Positions 7,898-15,998 of a stretch of DNA of 64,000 bases are shown here, piece after piece. The position numbers and the translations under genes were made by a program. A model generated the notes under the pieces. It had not been told where the DNA came from. It saw only the letters and a program-made list of their open reading frames with translations, and ran no database searches. The stretch spans positions 124,001-188,000 of the forward strand of contig NZ_VDCZ01000001.1 in NCBI RefSeq assembly GCF_006491645.1. The letters run 5' to 3'. The stretch's first letter is position 1. Each line of letters starts with the position of its first letter. The stretch comes from Flavobacterium profundi. Its GTDB lineage: Bacteria > Bacteroidota > Bacteroidia > Flavobacteriales > Flavobacteriaceae.

Positions 7898-8863
7898 TTG
7901 GACACAACAACAACCATTTTAAATTCGGCGAGAAACACTATTTTAACAGAAAGTAAGAGTATTGCTAATTTAACAGAGTATCTTACAGAAGATTTTGCAA
8001 AAGCGACAGAAATCATTTATAAATCAAAGGGAAGACTAGTAATTACTGGCATTGGAAAGAGTGCAATTATTGCTCAAAAAATAGTAGCTACGTTGAATTC
8101 AACTGGAACACCTTCAGTTTTTCTTCATGCAGCAGAAGCCGTTCATGGCGATTTAGGAATGGTTTTACCAGATGATGTTATCATTTGTATTTCCAAAAGT
8201 GGTAATAGCCCTGAAATAAAAGTTTTAGTTCCACTACTAAAACGCTTTGGCAACATTTTAATTGGTATGACAGCCGATTTAAATTCCTTTTTAGGAAAAG
8301 AATCACATTATGTTTTGCATGCTTATGTAGAAAGTGAAGCTTGTCCTAACAATTTAGCACCTACCAATAGTACCACAGCACAATTAGTCTTAGGTGATGC
8401 TTTAGCTGTTGCTTTAATGGAACTTAGAAATTTTAAAAGTGAAGACTTTGCTATTTATCATCCAGGTGGCGCTTTAGGTAAAAAATTATTATTACGTGTG
8501 AAAGACATGTTAGATACAACCCATACACCACAAGTCGCTCCCAATGCAAGTATAAAAGAAGTAATTGTAGAAATTTCCGAAAAAAGATTAGGTGTTACTG
8601 CTGTTATTGAAGCTGGAAAAGTTATTGGAATAATTACGGATGGAGATATTCGAAGAATGTTAAATACGAATGATACTTTTACGCATTTACAAGCAAAAGA
8701 TATCATGACTCACAATCCAAAAAACATCGCATCTTCTATTTTAGTTGCTGATGCTTTAAGCATTTTAGAAAACAATGCTATTACCCAATTGGTTGTGATA
8801 GACGATGGCGTTTACAAAGGAATTGTACATTTACATGATATTTTAAAAGAAGGAATTGTATAA
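7898..8863 (+). CDS. kdsD: Arabinose-5-phosphate isomerase (KpsF/GutQ family)
   Basis: Reversibly converts ribulose 5-phosphate to arabinose 5-phosphate, the first step toward Kdo for lipopolysaccharide. The SIS domain carries GRLVITGIGKSAIIAQKIVATLNSTGTPSVFLHAAEAVHGDLGM and the catalytic-site segment SKSGNSPEIKVLVP. Two CBS domains form the C-terminal third. The frame is open to an ATG at 7802, but the -7 box at 7834-7841 lies inside that extension. A TTG at 7898 (LDTTTTILNSARNT) gives 321 residues, the usual family length, so I take it as the start. Its stop overlaps the start of tatC (TAATG). Confidence 0.9.
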   Translation: MDTTTTILNSARNTILTESKSIANLTEYLTEDFAKATEIIYKSKGRLVITGIGKSAIIAQKIVATLNSTGTPSVFLHAAEAVHGDLGMVLPDDVIICISKSGNSPEIKVLVPLLKRFGNILIGMTADLNSFLGKESHYVLHAYVESEACPNNLAPTNSTTAQLVLGDALAVALMELRNFKSEDFAIYHPGGALGKKLLLRVKDMLDTTHTPQVAPNASIKEVIVEISEKRLGVTAVIEAGKVIGIITDGDIRRMLNTNDTFTHLQAKDIMTHNPKNIASSILVADALSILENNAITQLVVIDDGVYKGIVHLHDILKEGIV

Positions 8864-9687
8864 TGGCAAAGAAAAATTTAGGAGAGATGTCATTTTTAGA
8901 TCATCTCGAAGAATTAAGATGGTTATTGATAAGAAGTACAATTGCAATTCTAGCTTGTTCGGTAGTTGCCTTTTTCTTTAGTGATTTTGTTTTTGACCAA
9001 ATTCTTTTCGGACCTAAAAACCCAGATTTTTTTACCTATCAATTTTTTTGCGATTTAGCACAAAAATTTGGTTTAGATAAAAGTTTATGTGTCACAGAAA
9101 TTAACTTGCCCATTCAAAACAGAGAAATGGGCGGTCAGTTTTCGATACATATGTGGACTTCCATAACGGTAGGATTTATAATTTCTTTTCCATTTGTTTT
9201 GTGGCAAATTTGGAAATTTATTAGTCCGGCTTTATATGAAAATGAAAAAAAATATGCAGCTGCTTTTATTATCATTTCCTCTTTATTATTCTTTATAGGT
9301 GTTTTATTTGGATATTATTTGATTGCTCCTTTGTCGGTTCAATTTTTTGCCAGTTATATTGTAAGTCCGGAAATCAATAATTCAATTGACATTACCTCTT
9401 ATATCAGTTTAATGAAAACCTCAACAGTAGCGAGTGGTTTATTATTTGAATTACCCATTATTATTTATTTTTTAACCAAAATAGGTTTAGTTACTCCTCA
9501 ATTCTTAAGAAAATACAGAAAATATACGTTAGTCATTGTATTGATTTTATCTGCTATTATTACACCGCCAGATGTATTGAGTCAGATTATCGTTTCAATT
9601 CCAATTATGTTACTGTATGAGATTAGTATTTTTATAAGTGCTGCCGTAGTAAAAAAACAAAGTACAACAACCGATTTAACAACCTAA
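8863..9687 (+). CDS. tatC: Sec-independent protein translocase TatC
   Basis: This 274-residue polytopic membrane protein is the TatC signal-recognition core of the twin-arginine translocase. The N-terminal MSFLDHLEELRWLLIRS is the family signature. Six hydrophobic segments follow, with conserved FPFVLWQIWKFISPALYENEKK and the C-terminal IITPPDVLSQIIVSIPIMLLYE. The insert after the first membrane segment (GPKNPDFFTYQFFCDLAQKFGLDKSLCVTEIN region) is typical of Bacteroidota TatC. It is translationally coupled to kdsD. No tatA or tatB is in the window. Confidence 0.97.
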   Translation: MAKKNLGEMSFLDHLEELRWLLIRSTIAILACSVVAFFFSDFVFDQILFGPKNPDFFTYQFFCDLAQKFGLDKSLCVTEINLPIQNREMGGQFSIHMWTSITVGFIISFPFVLWQIWKFISPALYENEKKYAAAFIIISSLLFFIGVLFGYYLIAPLSVQFFASYIVSPEINNSIDITSYISLMKTSTVASGLLFELPIIIYFLTKIGLVTPQFLRKYRKYTLVIVLILSAIITPPDVLSQIIVSIPIMLLYEISIFISAAVVKKQSTTTDLTT

Positions 9688-9690
9688 TTT

Positions 9691-10041
9691 ATGTCAAATT
9701 TAGTCCAAGAATTTAATGACTATCGTGCTAAAATGAATGAAAAATTATTAGCCGATAACAACAAAGTAATCAAAAGAATTTTCAATGTAGACACCAATGC
9801 CTATATGGCAGGTGCTTTAGACGTTAAAACCAAAGAACTTCTAGGTTTAGTCGCTTCTGCAGTTTTGCGTTGTGACGATTGTATCAAATACCATTTAGAA
9901 ACTTCATATAAAGAAGGTATTACAAAAGAAGAAATGATGGAAGCTATGGGAATTGCAACTTTAGTAGGTGGTACCATTGTTATTCCACATTTAAGAAGAG
10001 CTTACGAGTTTTGGGAAGCTTTGGAAGAAAACACCAAATAA
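9691..10041 (+). CDS. Carboxymuconolactone decarboxylase family protein (AhpD-like)
   Basis: The 116-residue all-helical protein contains RCDDCIKYHL, the CxxCxxxH active-site motif of AhpD-type peroxidase/disulfide reductases in the CMD fold. EEMMEAMGIATLVGGTIVIPHLRRAYEFWE follows as in the family. It starts three bases after tatC and is probably the third gene of the kdsD operon. It likely acts as a thiol-dependent antioxidant enzyme in the cytoplasm; the partner is not known. Confidence 0.9.
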   Translation: MSNLVQEFNDYRAKMNEKLLADNNKVIKRIFNVDTNAYMAGALDVKTKELLGLVASAVLRCDDCIKYHLETSYKEGITKEEMMEAMGIATLVGGTIVIPHLRRAYEFWEALEENTK

Positions 10042-10101
10042 AAAAATAAAAAGAGCTACTTGTTTCAAATACGGAAACACCATCTGACTATAATTAAAAT
10101 T

Positions 10102-10557
10102 ATGATTTTAAAAAGACAAAATATAAAACAACTCTTAATTTTGTTTTTATTTTTTTTCATCTCTACAAATGGATTTTGTGATACCATTGATTATTGGCAT
10201 GTATATATTAACAACAAAGTTGTTGCAGAATTTAATCAAAACAGCAGCGATTTGACAATTAAAATTAAAAAGGGTGAAATAACAAAAAAGGACTTAATTA
10301 CAGTTAGATATTTTTCAGATCACCTTTGTACGGATTGCGTCTATGGGCTAACAGCGCTTGCAGAAATTAAACGCAAAGCCCCTGAAGTAGAAACAGATAA
10401 TCATTTTGGAGAACTAACAATATCTTTTGATGAATTATTAGACATTCAGAAAACAGATGGAACCAACAAGTTTTATTTTAATTATCATCAAAGAAAAAAC
10501 AATGCAATTAAAGCTATGTTTAATAAATTGCTATTTATCTTAATTTTACCTGAATAA
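10102..10557 (+). CDS. Hypothetical exported protein
   Basis: From the ATG at 10102 (MILKRQNIKQLLILFLFFFISTNGFC) the protein has 151 residues with a clear signal peptide cut near residue 25. The frame also opens from a TTG at 10060, but the charged and hydrophobic layout favours 10102. The mature part is predicted beta-rich (YWHVYINNKVVAEFNQN) with a CTDC pair near residue 75. It ends in a hydrophobic FNKLLFILILPE. I do not recognise the family. It follows the AhpD-like gene by 60 bases and may be co-transcribed. Confidence 0.65.
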   Translation: MILKRQNIKQLLILFLFFFISTNGFCDTIDYWHVYINNKVVAEFNQNSSDLTIKIKKGEITKKDLITVRYFSDHLCTDCVYGLTALAEIKRKAPEVETDNHFGELTISFDELLDIQKTDGTNKFYFNYHQRKNNAIKAMFNKLLFILILPE

Positions 10558-10713
10558 TAATTCAAATTATCTTTTAAAACAAAAGCATCAAAAGAATGAG
10601 CTAATTAAGTAAAATATTTTTTTTATGTATTTTAGTTTCGGTTTAAAAAAAATTAAAAATTATTCAAAAACAATGTTTCTTTTGACTAGCTGTATAAAAG
10701 TTAAAAATTAAAC

Positions 10714-10721
10714 TAAATTTG
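10714..10721 (+). promoter_or_regulatory. -7 promoter element for lptB
   Basis: TAAATTTG lies in a 225-base gene-free gap, 61 bases before the lptB ATG. A TTTG occurs at 10681-10684, but the 29-base spacing is longer than the usual 19-23. I saw no other feature in 10558-10782. Confidence 0.5.
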
Positions 10722-10782
10722 TTAAACCTAAAGGCTTTAAAATTTAAAATTTAATACATTTACACCTTACATATTCCATTAA

Positions 10783-11589
10783 ATGAAATTAAGAGCAGAA
10801 AATTTAGTAAAAACCTATAAAAAGAGAAGTGTTGTAAAAGGGATTTCTGTAGAGGTAAATCAAGGAGAAATCGTAGGTTTATTAGGTCCAAATGGTGCTG
10901 GAAAAACAACTTCATTTTATATGATTGTAGGATTGGTAAAACCAAATAGCGGTACTATTTATTTAGACGATATGAATATTACTAATTTTCCAATGTACAA
11001 ACGAGCTCAAAACGGAATTGGATACTTGGCTCAAGAAGCTTCTGTTTTTCGAAAATTAAGCATTGAAGACAATATTATGAGCGTTTTGCAATTGACTACG
11101 CTTTCGAAAGCAGAACAAGAAGCTAAAATGGAAGCCTTAATTGATGAATTTGCTTTACAGCACATTCGTACCAACAGAGGTGATTTATTATCTGGAGGAG
11201 AAAGAAGACGTACCGAAATTGCAAGAGCTTTAGCTACCGATCCTAAATTCATTTTACTGGACGAACCCTTTGCAGGTGTTGATCCCGTTGCAGTAGAAGA
11301 TATTCAACGAATTGTAGCGCAATTGAAAAATAAAAATATTGGAATTTTAATTACCGATCACAACGTACAAGAAACACTTGCCATTACCGATAAAACCTAC
11401 TTGATGTTTGAAGGAGGTATTTTAAAAGCTGGAAAACCAGAAGAATTGGCAGAAGATGAAGTGGTACGACGTGTATATCTTGGACAAAACTTCGAGTTGA
11501 GAAAGAAAAAAATAGATTTTGAAGCTCCTAAAACCACAATTATTCATGGTAAAGGAGAACTTCTAAAACAAGAAGAAAATAAAGAATAA
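10783..11589 (+). CDS. lptB: LPS export ABC transporter ATP-binding protein LptB
   Basis: The 268-residue cytoplasmic ATPase powers extraction of lipopolysaccharide through LptFG. It has Walker A GPNGAGKTT, Q-loop region YLAQEASVFRKLSIEDNI, signature LLSGGERRRTEIARAL, Walker B FILLDEPFAGVDP and the switch histidine in ITDHNVQETL. The C-terminal 25 residues beyond the usual end (KIDFEAPKTTIIHGKGELLKQEENKE region) are an extension common in Bacteroidota. It appears monocistronic, with a strong terminator immediately after the stop. Confidence 0.97.
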   Translation: MKLRAENLVKTYKKRSVVKGISVEVNQGEIVGLLGPNGAGKTTSFYMIVGLVKPNSGTIYLDDMNITNFPMYKRAQNGIGYLAQEASVFRKLSIEDNIMSVLQLTTLSKAEQEAKMEALIDEFALQHIRTNRGDLLSGGERRRTEIARALATDPKFILLDEPFAGVDPVAVEDIQRIVAQLKNKNIGILITDHNVQETLAITDKTYLMFEGGILKAGKPEELAEDEVVRRVYLGQNFELRKKKIDFEAPKTTIIHGKGELLKQEENKE

Positions 11590-11590
11590 A

Positions 11591-11618
11591 AAAAAGAGTA
11601 CTGTTTAGTACTCTTTTT
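11591..11618 (+). terminator. Rho-independent terminator of lptB
   Basis: AAAAAGAGTACT, loop GTTT, AGTACTCTTTTT: a perfect 12-bp stem with a U-run, starting two bases after the stop codon. The symmetric A and T flanks may also serve the convergent gene. Confidence 0.9.
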
Positions 11619-11642
11619 TATTTTAACAATCACAAGTATAAA

Positions 11643-13883
11643 TTAGTCAATAATTGGAATTTCAATATAACTATCATTATACCATGTAACTTCTAATGGA
11701 ATATCTGCATCTACAATACTTTCATCTGAAACATCTTTACCTGTTCCGTAATTTATTTGCCAGTATTTGCTTTTACTAACACCAAATAATAAAACGAGTT
11801 TACTACCTTTCTCAATTTTTTTACTAACAAAACTAGCATTTTTGACAGGTATTACTTCAATTTTATTTGGCTTTAAAAGTTGACGCTTTGCGCTGTCTTT
11901 GGCATAACTAGCTCGACCTATGTAGTCAGAGAGATAAAAAACTTCACCATTAGGCTTAATTTGAATTAAATCAATAGCAATATCTAAATCTTTTTTATTA
12001 ATAGACAATTTTAAGTTTCCTGTAAAAGATCCATTAATTATAATATCATGTTCTAATGTTTCAGATTCTATAGCTACTCTACCTACACCTATCGAAGCAC
12101 TATCAACAGCTGTAGAATAATATTTCCTCTTTTCATCCCTATTTTTAAAATCTATGCTCTGTTTGAAGAAAGATTTTATGGAAGGTCTTTTAAAAACTGA
12201 TTTTAAATTTTTATCATTGTTTATATAAAATTTTAAAGAAATATTACTAGATTCTTTTAATGAATTATAGCTTTTCCATTCATTTGTACCTACAACTTGG
12301 ATATTAACTTTATCCTTAAGAAATTCAGGTTTAGGTTTATTTTTTAAAATATAGTCAAACCAATCATAATTAAGATTTATAAAATTAACTTTTGCAACAG
12401 AGTCTAATTTTAAACCGTATAATTCATTATTTGCAAAATTTTGAGCTGTTTGATGGTCATAAGGACCAATAACTAAATAGTGTTCTGCATTTTTATTATA
12501 TTTAATATGCTCTTTAAAATAATATAAAGCACCCGTTTGATCAGCATCCCAAAAGCCAGTTGTTGTTAAAATAGGGATATTTATTTTTGCAAATTCTTCT
12601 TTATAAGCAACCATACTATTCCAATAAAAATCTTGGCTAGGGTGTTGCAACCATTTTTGAAATATTGTATCTCTTTTATTATTTAAAGAATCTAAATCTT
12701 TAAATTTAATTCCTGTTTTATAGTATTTAGTATCTAATTCATACCATCTATTACTATCATCAAAATTTGTTCTATCAGAAAAATTGTCTAATGTTACATA
12801 ATCCAACCAACGCAACATGTAAGTCATAAATACATTATTCCTCATTGGGTAATCCATGGATCCAATACCAACTGCAACTTGCGGTACTATTGTTTTAAGC
12901 GCTGGATGAAGTTTTTTAGTAGCTGCCCATTGACTAAAACCTAAATAACTTCCACCAACCATACCTAGTTCTCCATTACACCATTCTTGTTTACTAATCC
13001 AATCTATAATATCATAAATATCATCTCTTTCATGTTCAAAAGGTTCATTTATATCTTTGCTATTTCTTTTCCCTCTTGTATTTACTATTACACCAACATA
13101 ATCTCTAATTGCAGCTCTCATGCAAAAAACAAAATCCTTATCACTAGCATAGATATTATTTGTTAAAATTACTGGTAAAGATTTTTTTTGCTCTTTACGT
13201 TTCATAACAATGACAGACAATTTGGCTCCAGTAGATGTTTCAACCTCGTAAGTTTCAGTAGAAAATTTTTCTTGTATTTTTTTTTCTAAAATTTGTAAAG
13301 CCCTATTGTTTACTTGTGATAAAACTTGATAATCTATTATAGACTCCATAAGAACATTTGCGAAAGCTCCATTTATGGAATCTTTATTTTTTAAACTCTC
13401 AATATTAATATTTTTATTTTTTTTATAATTTTCAATTTTAACATCAAGTTCCTTTTTTAAATCAATAAGTAAGATTTCATCTAGATTATTGATCTTATCT
13501 GTAATGACTTTATTTAAAGCCTTATCAAAATTAATATTCTCATTTATTTGTAAAAGTTTGGTTATTGAAAAGACTTCAAAAGAAAACAAAAGATTTCCAT
13601 CCCAATTATTAATAGCAGACTGATTCCTATATTCTTTTATTGTATTAATTGCTGAAGAAAAATCTCCTAAAAAGACCTCTTGCTTTATTTTAGTTTTTAG
13701 AGAATCTAAATCTCTAGCTTTAAGAAAATTCAAATTTTCTATTTTTATTATTTCTTTTAAATTATTATTGAAAGAGACTGAATCTTTAAAAATATTTTTA
13801 GATATAAAATAATTTTGAGCAATAGAAATATTACTTATCAATAAAAAGGTTAGAATGTGTTTAATTGTCATCCTTAATTTCAT
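11643..13883 (-). CDS. CocE/NonD family hydrolase (X-Pro dipeptidyl-peptidase S15-like)
   Basis: The 746-residue protein has a signal peptide (ILTFLLISNISIAQ) and an N-terminal helical region of about 180 residues rich in Lys, Asn and Ile. An alpha/beta hydrolase domain starts near residue 215. The nucleophile elbow GGSYLGFSQW puts Ser at about residue 312. The Asp lies in TTTGFWDADQTG and the His in GPYDHQ. The C-terminal 230 residues match the beta-sandwich PepX_C domain (TAVDSASIGVGR, EVTWYNDSYIEIP). Such enzymes cleave Xaa-Pro dipeptides or acyl esters; the substrate here is unknown. The long N-terminal domain is unusual for CocE-type enzymes. A second ATG at 13871 is equally possible as start. 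Confidence 0.9.
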   Translation of the reverse strand: MKLRMTIKHILTFLLISNISIAQNYFISKNIFKDSVSFNNNLKEIIKIENLNFLKARDLDSLKTKIKQEVFLGDFSSAINTIKEYRNQSAINNWDGNLLFSFEVFSITKLLQINENINFDKALNKVITDKINNLDEILLIDLKKELDVKIENYKKNKNINIESLKNKDSINGAFANVLMESIIDYQVLSQVNNRALQILEKKIQEKFSTETYEVETSTGAKLSVIVMKRKEQKKSLPVILTNNIYASDKDFVFCMRAAIRDYVGVIVNTRGKRNSKDINEPFEHERDDIYDIIDWISKQEWCNGELGMVGGSYLGFSQWAATKKLHPALKTIVPQVAVGIGSMDYPMRNNVFMTYMLRWLDYVTLDNFSDRTNFDDSNRWYELDTKYYKTGIKFKDLDSLNNKRDTIFQKWLQHPSQDFYWNSMVAYKEEFAKINIPILTTTGFWDADQTGALYYFKEHIKYNKNAEHYLVIGPYDHQTAQNFANNELYGLKLDSVAKVNFINLNYDWFDYILKNKPKPEFLKDKVNIQVVGTNEWKSYNSLKESSNISLKFYINNDKNLKSVFKRPSIKSFFKQSIDFKNRDEKRKYYSTAVDSASIGVGRVAIESETLEHDIIINGSFTGNLKLSINKKDLDIAIDLIQIKPNGEVFYLSDYIGRASYAKDSAKRQLLKPNKIEVIPVKNASFVSKKIEKGSKLVLLFGVSKSKYWQINYGTGKDVSDESIVDADIPLEVTWYNDSYIEIPIID

Positions 13884-13897
13884 TTTATATTTTCAAT

Positions 13898-13978
13898 AAA
13901 AATATTAAAAATACTCATATGAATTTTTACTAAAGTTTTTAATTAAATAATCAAAATTCAATATGAGTTAATATTTTT
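13898..13978. repeat. Long imperfect inverted repeat at the edge of the RiPP island
   Basis: AAAAATATTA (13898-13907) pairs with TAATATTTTT (13969-13978), and ACTCATAT-GAATTTT (13913-13927) pairs with AAAATTCAATATGAGT (13953-13968) with one bulged base. A 5-base bulge separates the two stems. It lies just upstream of the hydrolase gene and the island. It could be a terminator for leftward reading from the island or the scar of a mobile element. Confidence 0.6.
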
Positions 13979-13980
13979 CT

Positions 13981-14001
13981 ATGGTATTTGATTGATACCA
14001 T
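13981..14001. repeat. Short perfect inverted repeat
   Basis: ATGGTAT, 7-base spacer TTGATTG, ATACCAT. It could be an operator half-site pair or a small hairpin. From here to 14097 I see no other feature beyond low-complexity AT-rich sequence. Confidence 0.45.
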
Positions 14002-14114
14002 TTGTTCCTAAATAGGATTTACCATTATCTTCACAATTATCATTATTTTCAGTACCTCTATTCAGATTTTTCATTTTTTCAAAACTTAAAAAAAACTAAA
14101 TTCATGAAAAGCCA

Positions 14115-14136
14115 GTCGAAATTCACGAATGTCGAC
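14115..14136. promoter_or_regulatory. 22-nt near-palindrome in cassette copy 1, possible operator
   Basis: Half-sites GTCGAAATTC and GAATGTCGAC pair over 10 bases with one mismatch and a 2-base centre. The second cassette copy keeps it, with only one central base changed. Confidence 0.4.
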
Positions 14137-14223
14137 TCACTTTGTTTGCAGAACTTAAAAAACACTTCTAGTTTTGATATCAGAAATAAGGGATGTGCTA
14201 TTCCTTTATAAAAGATTTAAACC

Positions 14224-14337
14224 ATGGATATGCAATACCTCTTTCAAATTGTTTTAATCATTACCATTCTTATCATATTATATTATTTAATCAAAGTATT
14301 GAAAAAGATTTTAGAATTGTTTGATAAACTGGAATAA
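14224..14337 (+). CDS. 37-residue membrane microprotein, copy 1
   Basis: The frame ATGGATATGCAA... encodes 37 residues: MDMQYLFQIV, a hydrophobic stretch LIITILIILYYLI (one membrane helix) and a charged amphipathic tail KVLKKILELFDKLE. The second cassette copy at 18668 encodes exactly the same protein. The two genes differ at six positions, in codons 6, 11, 12, 19, 29 and 36, and all six are synonymous. That is strong evidence for translation and purifying selection. The layout (short N-terminus, one helix, charged tail) resembles small membrane effectors and type I toxin peptides, but I know no homologue. A role in handling or sensing the RiPP product is only inferred from location. Confidence 0.7.
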   Translation: MDMQYLFQIVLIITILIILYYLIKVLKKILELFDKLE

Positions 14338-14441
14338 AGAGTACGTAAAATTACTGCCAAACCTTAAAAATTATAGTTGGCCACTATATTGGGATTGATT
14401 CAGCTGTTAGTAACCCATTAAAAAAACGAGCAAAACAGGAA

Positions 14442-14522
14442 TTGGTTAGATTTCCTAAAACAAAACTACCCAACAAGAATAAAGAGAGAGTTGGCTTTTT
14501 CTTGTTTTTCGAAGTACCAACT
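14442..14522 (+). promoter_or_regulatory. Alternating complementary segments, attenuator-like, copy 1
   Basis: Four segments can pair with their neighbours in turn: TTGGTTAG (14442-14449), CTACCCAAC (14466-14474), AGTTGG (14489-14494) and CCAACT (14517-14522). Segment 2 can pair with 1 or 3, and segment 3 with 2 or 4. Copy 2 keeps the arrangement and has a perfect first pair. Confidence 0.4.
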
Positions 14523-14548
14523 AAAAAAAACAGTCCTACCTAATTATG

Positions 14549-14583
14549 TTTTGACGAACACTAAGTATGACTGTAATTAATTT
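14549..14583 (+). promoter_or_regulatory. Promoter-like sequence upstream of the RiPP precursor
   Basis: TTTTG, 20 bases, then TAATTAATTT, which only partly matches TAnnTTTG. It lies about 20 bases before the precursor ATG and is unchanged in the second cassette copy. Confidence 0.4.
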
Positions 14584-14600
14584 AATTAAACAACAAATTT

Positions 14601-14837
14601 ATGAAAAAATTAAATTCAAAGCTTTTTGAAAGCTTACAATTGAACGAGACGGAAATGCAAAGTTGTACAGGAGGAAATTACACTTCTAGAGGTACTGACA
14701 CTGCATTAAGTTCTACTCAATATGACGTAGTATTTCAAACTACTGATGAAAAAGGAGGTAATGGAGTTTGGGATAACCAAAATACTGGAGCAGGAACAAA
14801 AGATCAGCCAACACCCGCTACGTTAACTCAAGAGTAA
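14601..14837 (+). CDS. RiPP precursor peptide with Gly-Gly leader (grasp-with-spasm type)
   Basis: The 78-residue peptide has a lysine- and leucine-rich leader, MKKLNSKLFESLQLNETEMQ, ending SCTGG at residues 22-26. This is the leader and Gly-Gly cleavage pattern of Bacteroidota peptide-modification targets. The core of about 52 residues is rich in Thr, Ser, Asp and Glu and has no Cys. That composition suits ATP-grasp chemistry, in which Thr/Ser or Lys side chains are joined to Asp/Glu by ester or amide links. The following maturase genes support the assignment. The mature structure and activity are unknown. No dedicated exporter or C39 protease lies nearby. Confidence 0.8.
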   Translation: MKKLNSKLFESLQLNETEMQSCTGGNYTSRGTDTALSSTQYDVVFQTTDEKGGNGVWDNQNTGAGTKDQPTPATLTQE

Positions 14838-15023
14838 TTTTTTTTAAATTATAAGAAGTGTTTCAAAAGGATATAAGTTTTAATACTAATGACATAAAAA
14901 ACCATACAGATAATGTACAAGCCATTCATAAATATATTTTCTCTTTAGTAACTTAAACAGAACATTTATCTGCATTGAAGCACTTCTTTACATATAATTC
15001 AGTGACAATCAAATTAATCAATT
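14838..15023 (+). other. Intergenic region between precursor and helical-repeat gene
   Basis: There is no convincing gene. AAGAAGTGTTTC (14853-14864) and GAAGCACTTCTT (14977-14988) are complementary with one G-U pair and could close a long stem around a 112-base loop. A GTG-started frame of 32 codons (14858-14956) has no support. Confidence 0.35.
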
Positions 15024-15998
15024 ATGAATTCATTATCCAAAATTCTTTTCGTTTTTTTATTTGGGTTAAATAACAGTGTACATGCTCAAGAAAATTATAA
15101 AGAGTATTATACTTTATTAAATCTATCTAAAACAACAACAAATCAAGATTCTTCATTTTATTATCTAGAAAAAGCCATTACAACTACTTCTACTCCTTTT
15201 GCTGAAGATGTGATGAGTTTAAGCATGCAATTGTTTAATCGAAAGGATATTTCTAAAGCAAAAAAAGTATTCTTAAAAGCAGTTTCTCTAGGGTATGAAA
15301 TTGATAATGATACTGTGGTTAATTTTATTCCTTATAAAATTGATTACTCTTCTTTTTCTTTTACTTATAAAGTTAAAGAATATATGTTACAGCATTATGA
15401 AAAAGAAATTAAAAAACACAGAACAGCCTTTTTAGAAAACTCATTCACAGAGGAGAATAAAATTTTTGAGTCATTTCTTCATAATGAACATTATTTTCAA
15501 GATTTACGTTTTCTTTTTTATGATAAAAAAGTGAAAGACTCTGTAGCATTCAATGCTATTTCAAAATATGGAGCAACTCCTAGTAGTTATTTTATGTTAG
15601 AAATTTTAAAAAAGAATAAATTCCCTGATAGGAGAAAATGTATACGATTTAATGGACAAACCATTACGATGTTATTGAATCACGCAATTGCTGGCTTTTT
15701 AAATAAAGAAGATGCTTTAATGTTTATTACTTTATTATGGCCATTAGTAGAAACAGGTAAATTAACACCTCGTGAATATGCTATGGTATACGACCATTAT
15801 TATCAATGGTATGTTAGTGAAAATAAAAATTATTTTGGTACTGTATTTGTTTTAAATGACGATAATAAATCGTCTATAATGAGTCTTGCAGATCCTATAA
15901 ATATTGATACTATAAGAAAAAAACATTTTTTAATTGATTTAAAAACGGAGTGTAAAAACTACAATGTTCAATTACCTGAAAATTATGGAAAAGAATAA
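15024..15998 (+). CDS. Exported helical-repeat protein of the RiPP cluster, function unknown
   Basis: The 324-residue protein has a signal peptide (ILFVFLFGLNNSVHAQ) and a helical N-terminal half with at least one TPR-like pair (FNRKDISKAKKVFLKAVSLGYEID). The rest has many aromatic and charged residues but no motif I recognise. It overlaps the ATP-grasp maturase gene by 14 bases, so it belongs to the same operon. Its periplasmic location suggests a role after modification, such as leader handling, export or immunity, but this is inference only. Confidence 0.75.
   Translation: MNSLSKILFVFLFGLNNSVHAQENYKEYYTLLNLSKTTTNQDSSFYYLEKAITTTSTPFAEDVMSLSMQLFNRKDISKAKKVFLKAVSLGYEIDNDTVVNFIPYKIDYSSFSFTYKVKEYMLQHYEKEIKKHRTAFLENSFTEENKIFESFLHNEHYFQDLRFLFYDKKVKDSVAFNAISKYGATPSSYFMLEILKKNKFPDRRKCIRFNGQTITMLLNHAIAGFLNKEDALMFITLLWPLVETGKLTPREYAMVYDHYYQWYVSENKNYFGTVFVLNDDNKSSIMSLADPINIDTIRKKHFLIDLKTECKNYNVQLPENYGKE

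Larger units (their letters stand above)
14098..14611 (+). repeat. Cassette copy 1 of a 515-bp direct repeat flanking the RiPP genes
   Basis: This copy is about 94% identical to 18542-19057: about 28 substitutions and two one-base indels by my reading. It contains, in order, a 22-nt near-palindrome, the tail of a short reading frame, a 37-codon membrane microprotein gene, a run of alternating complementary segments, a promoter-like stretch, and the first bases of a small peptide gene (ATGAAAAAATT). The similarity stops right after that start codon region. The 35-codon frame at 14104-14211 inside it is probably not a gene: copy 2 lacks its ATG, and five of its six other differences change the residue. 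Confidence 0.95.

Noticed and set aside
14002..14211. Rightward frame of about 70 codons entering the first cassette
   Set aside because: It needs a TTG start. The inner ATG version (14104) has no start codon in cassette copy 2, and most differences between the copies change the residue, so selection for coding is absent.
14367..14540. Long stop-free frame without ATG in the cassette (reading ...GIDSAVSNPLKKRAKQELV...)
   Set aside because: There is no start codon, copy 2 has an indel that shifts it, and several differences are non-synonymous. It may be a relic but not a supported gene.
14858..14956. GTG-started 32-codon frame after the precursor
   Set aside because: There is no ribosome-site or conservation evidence, and it overlaps a likely RNA stem.
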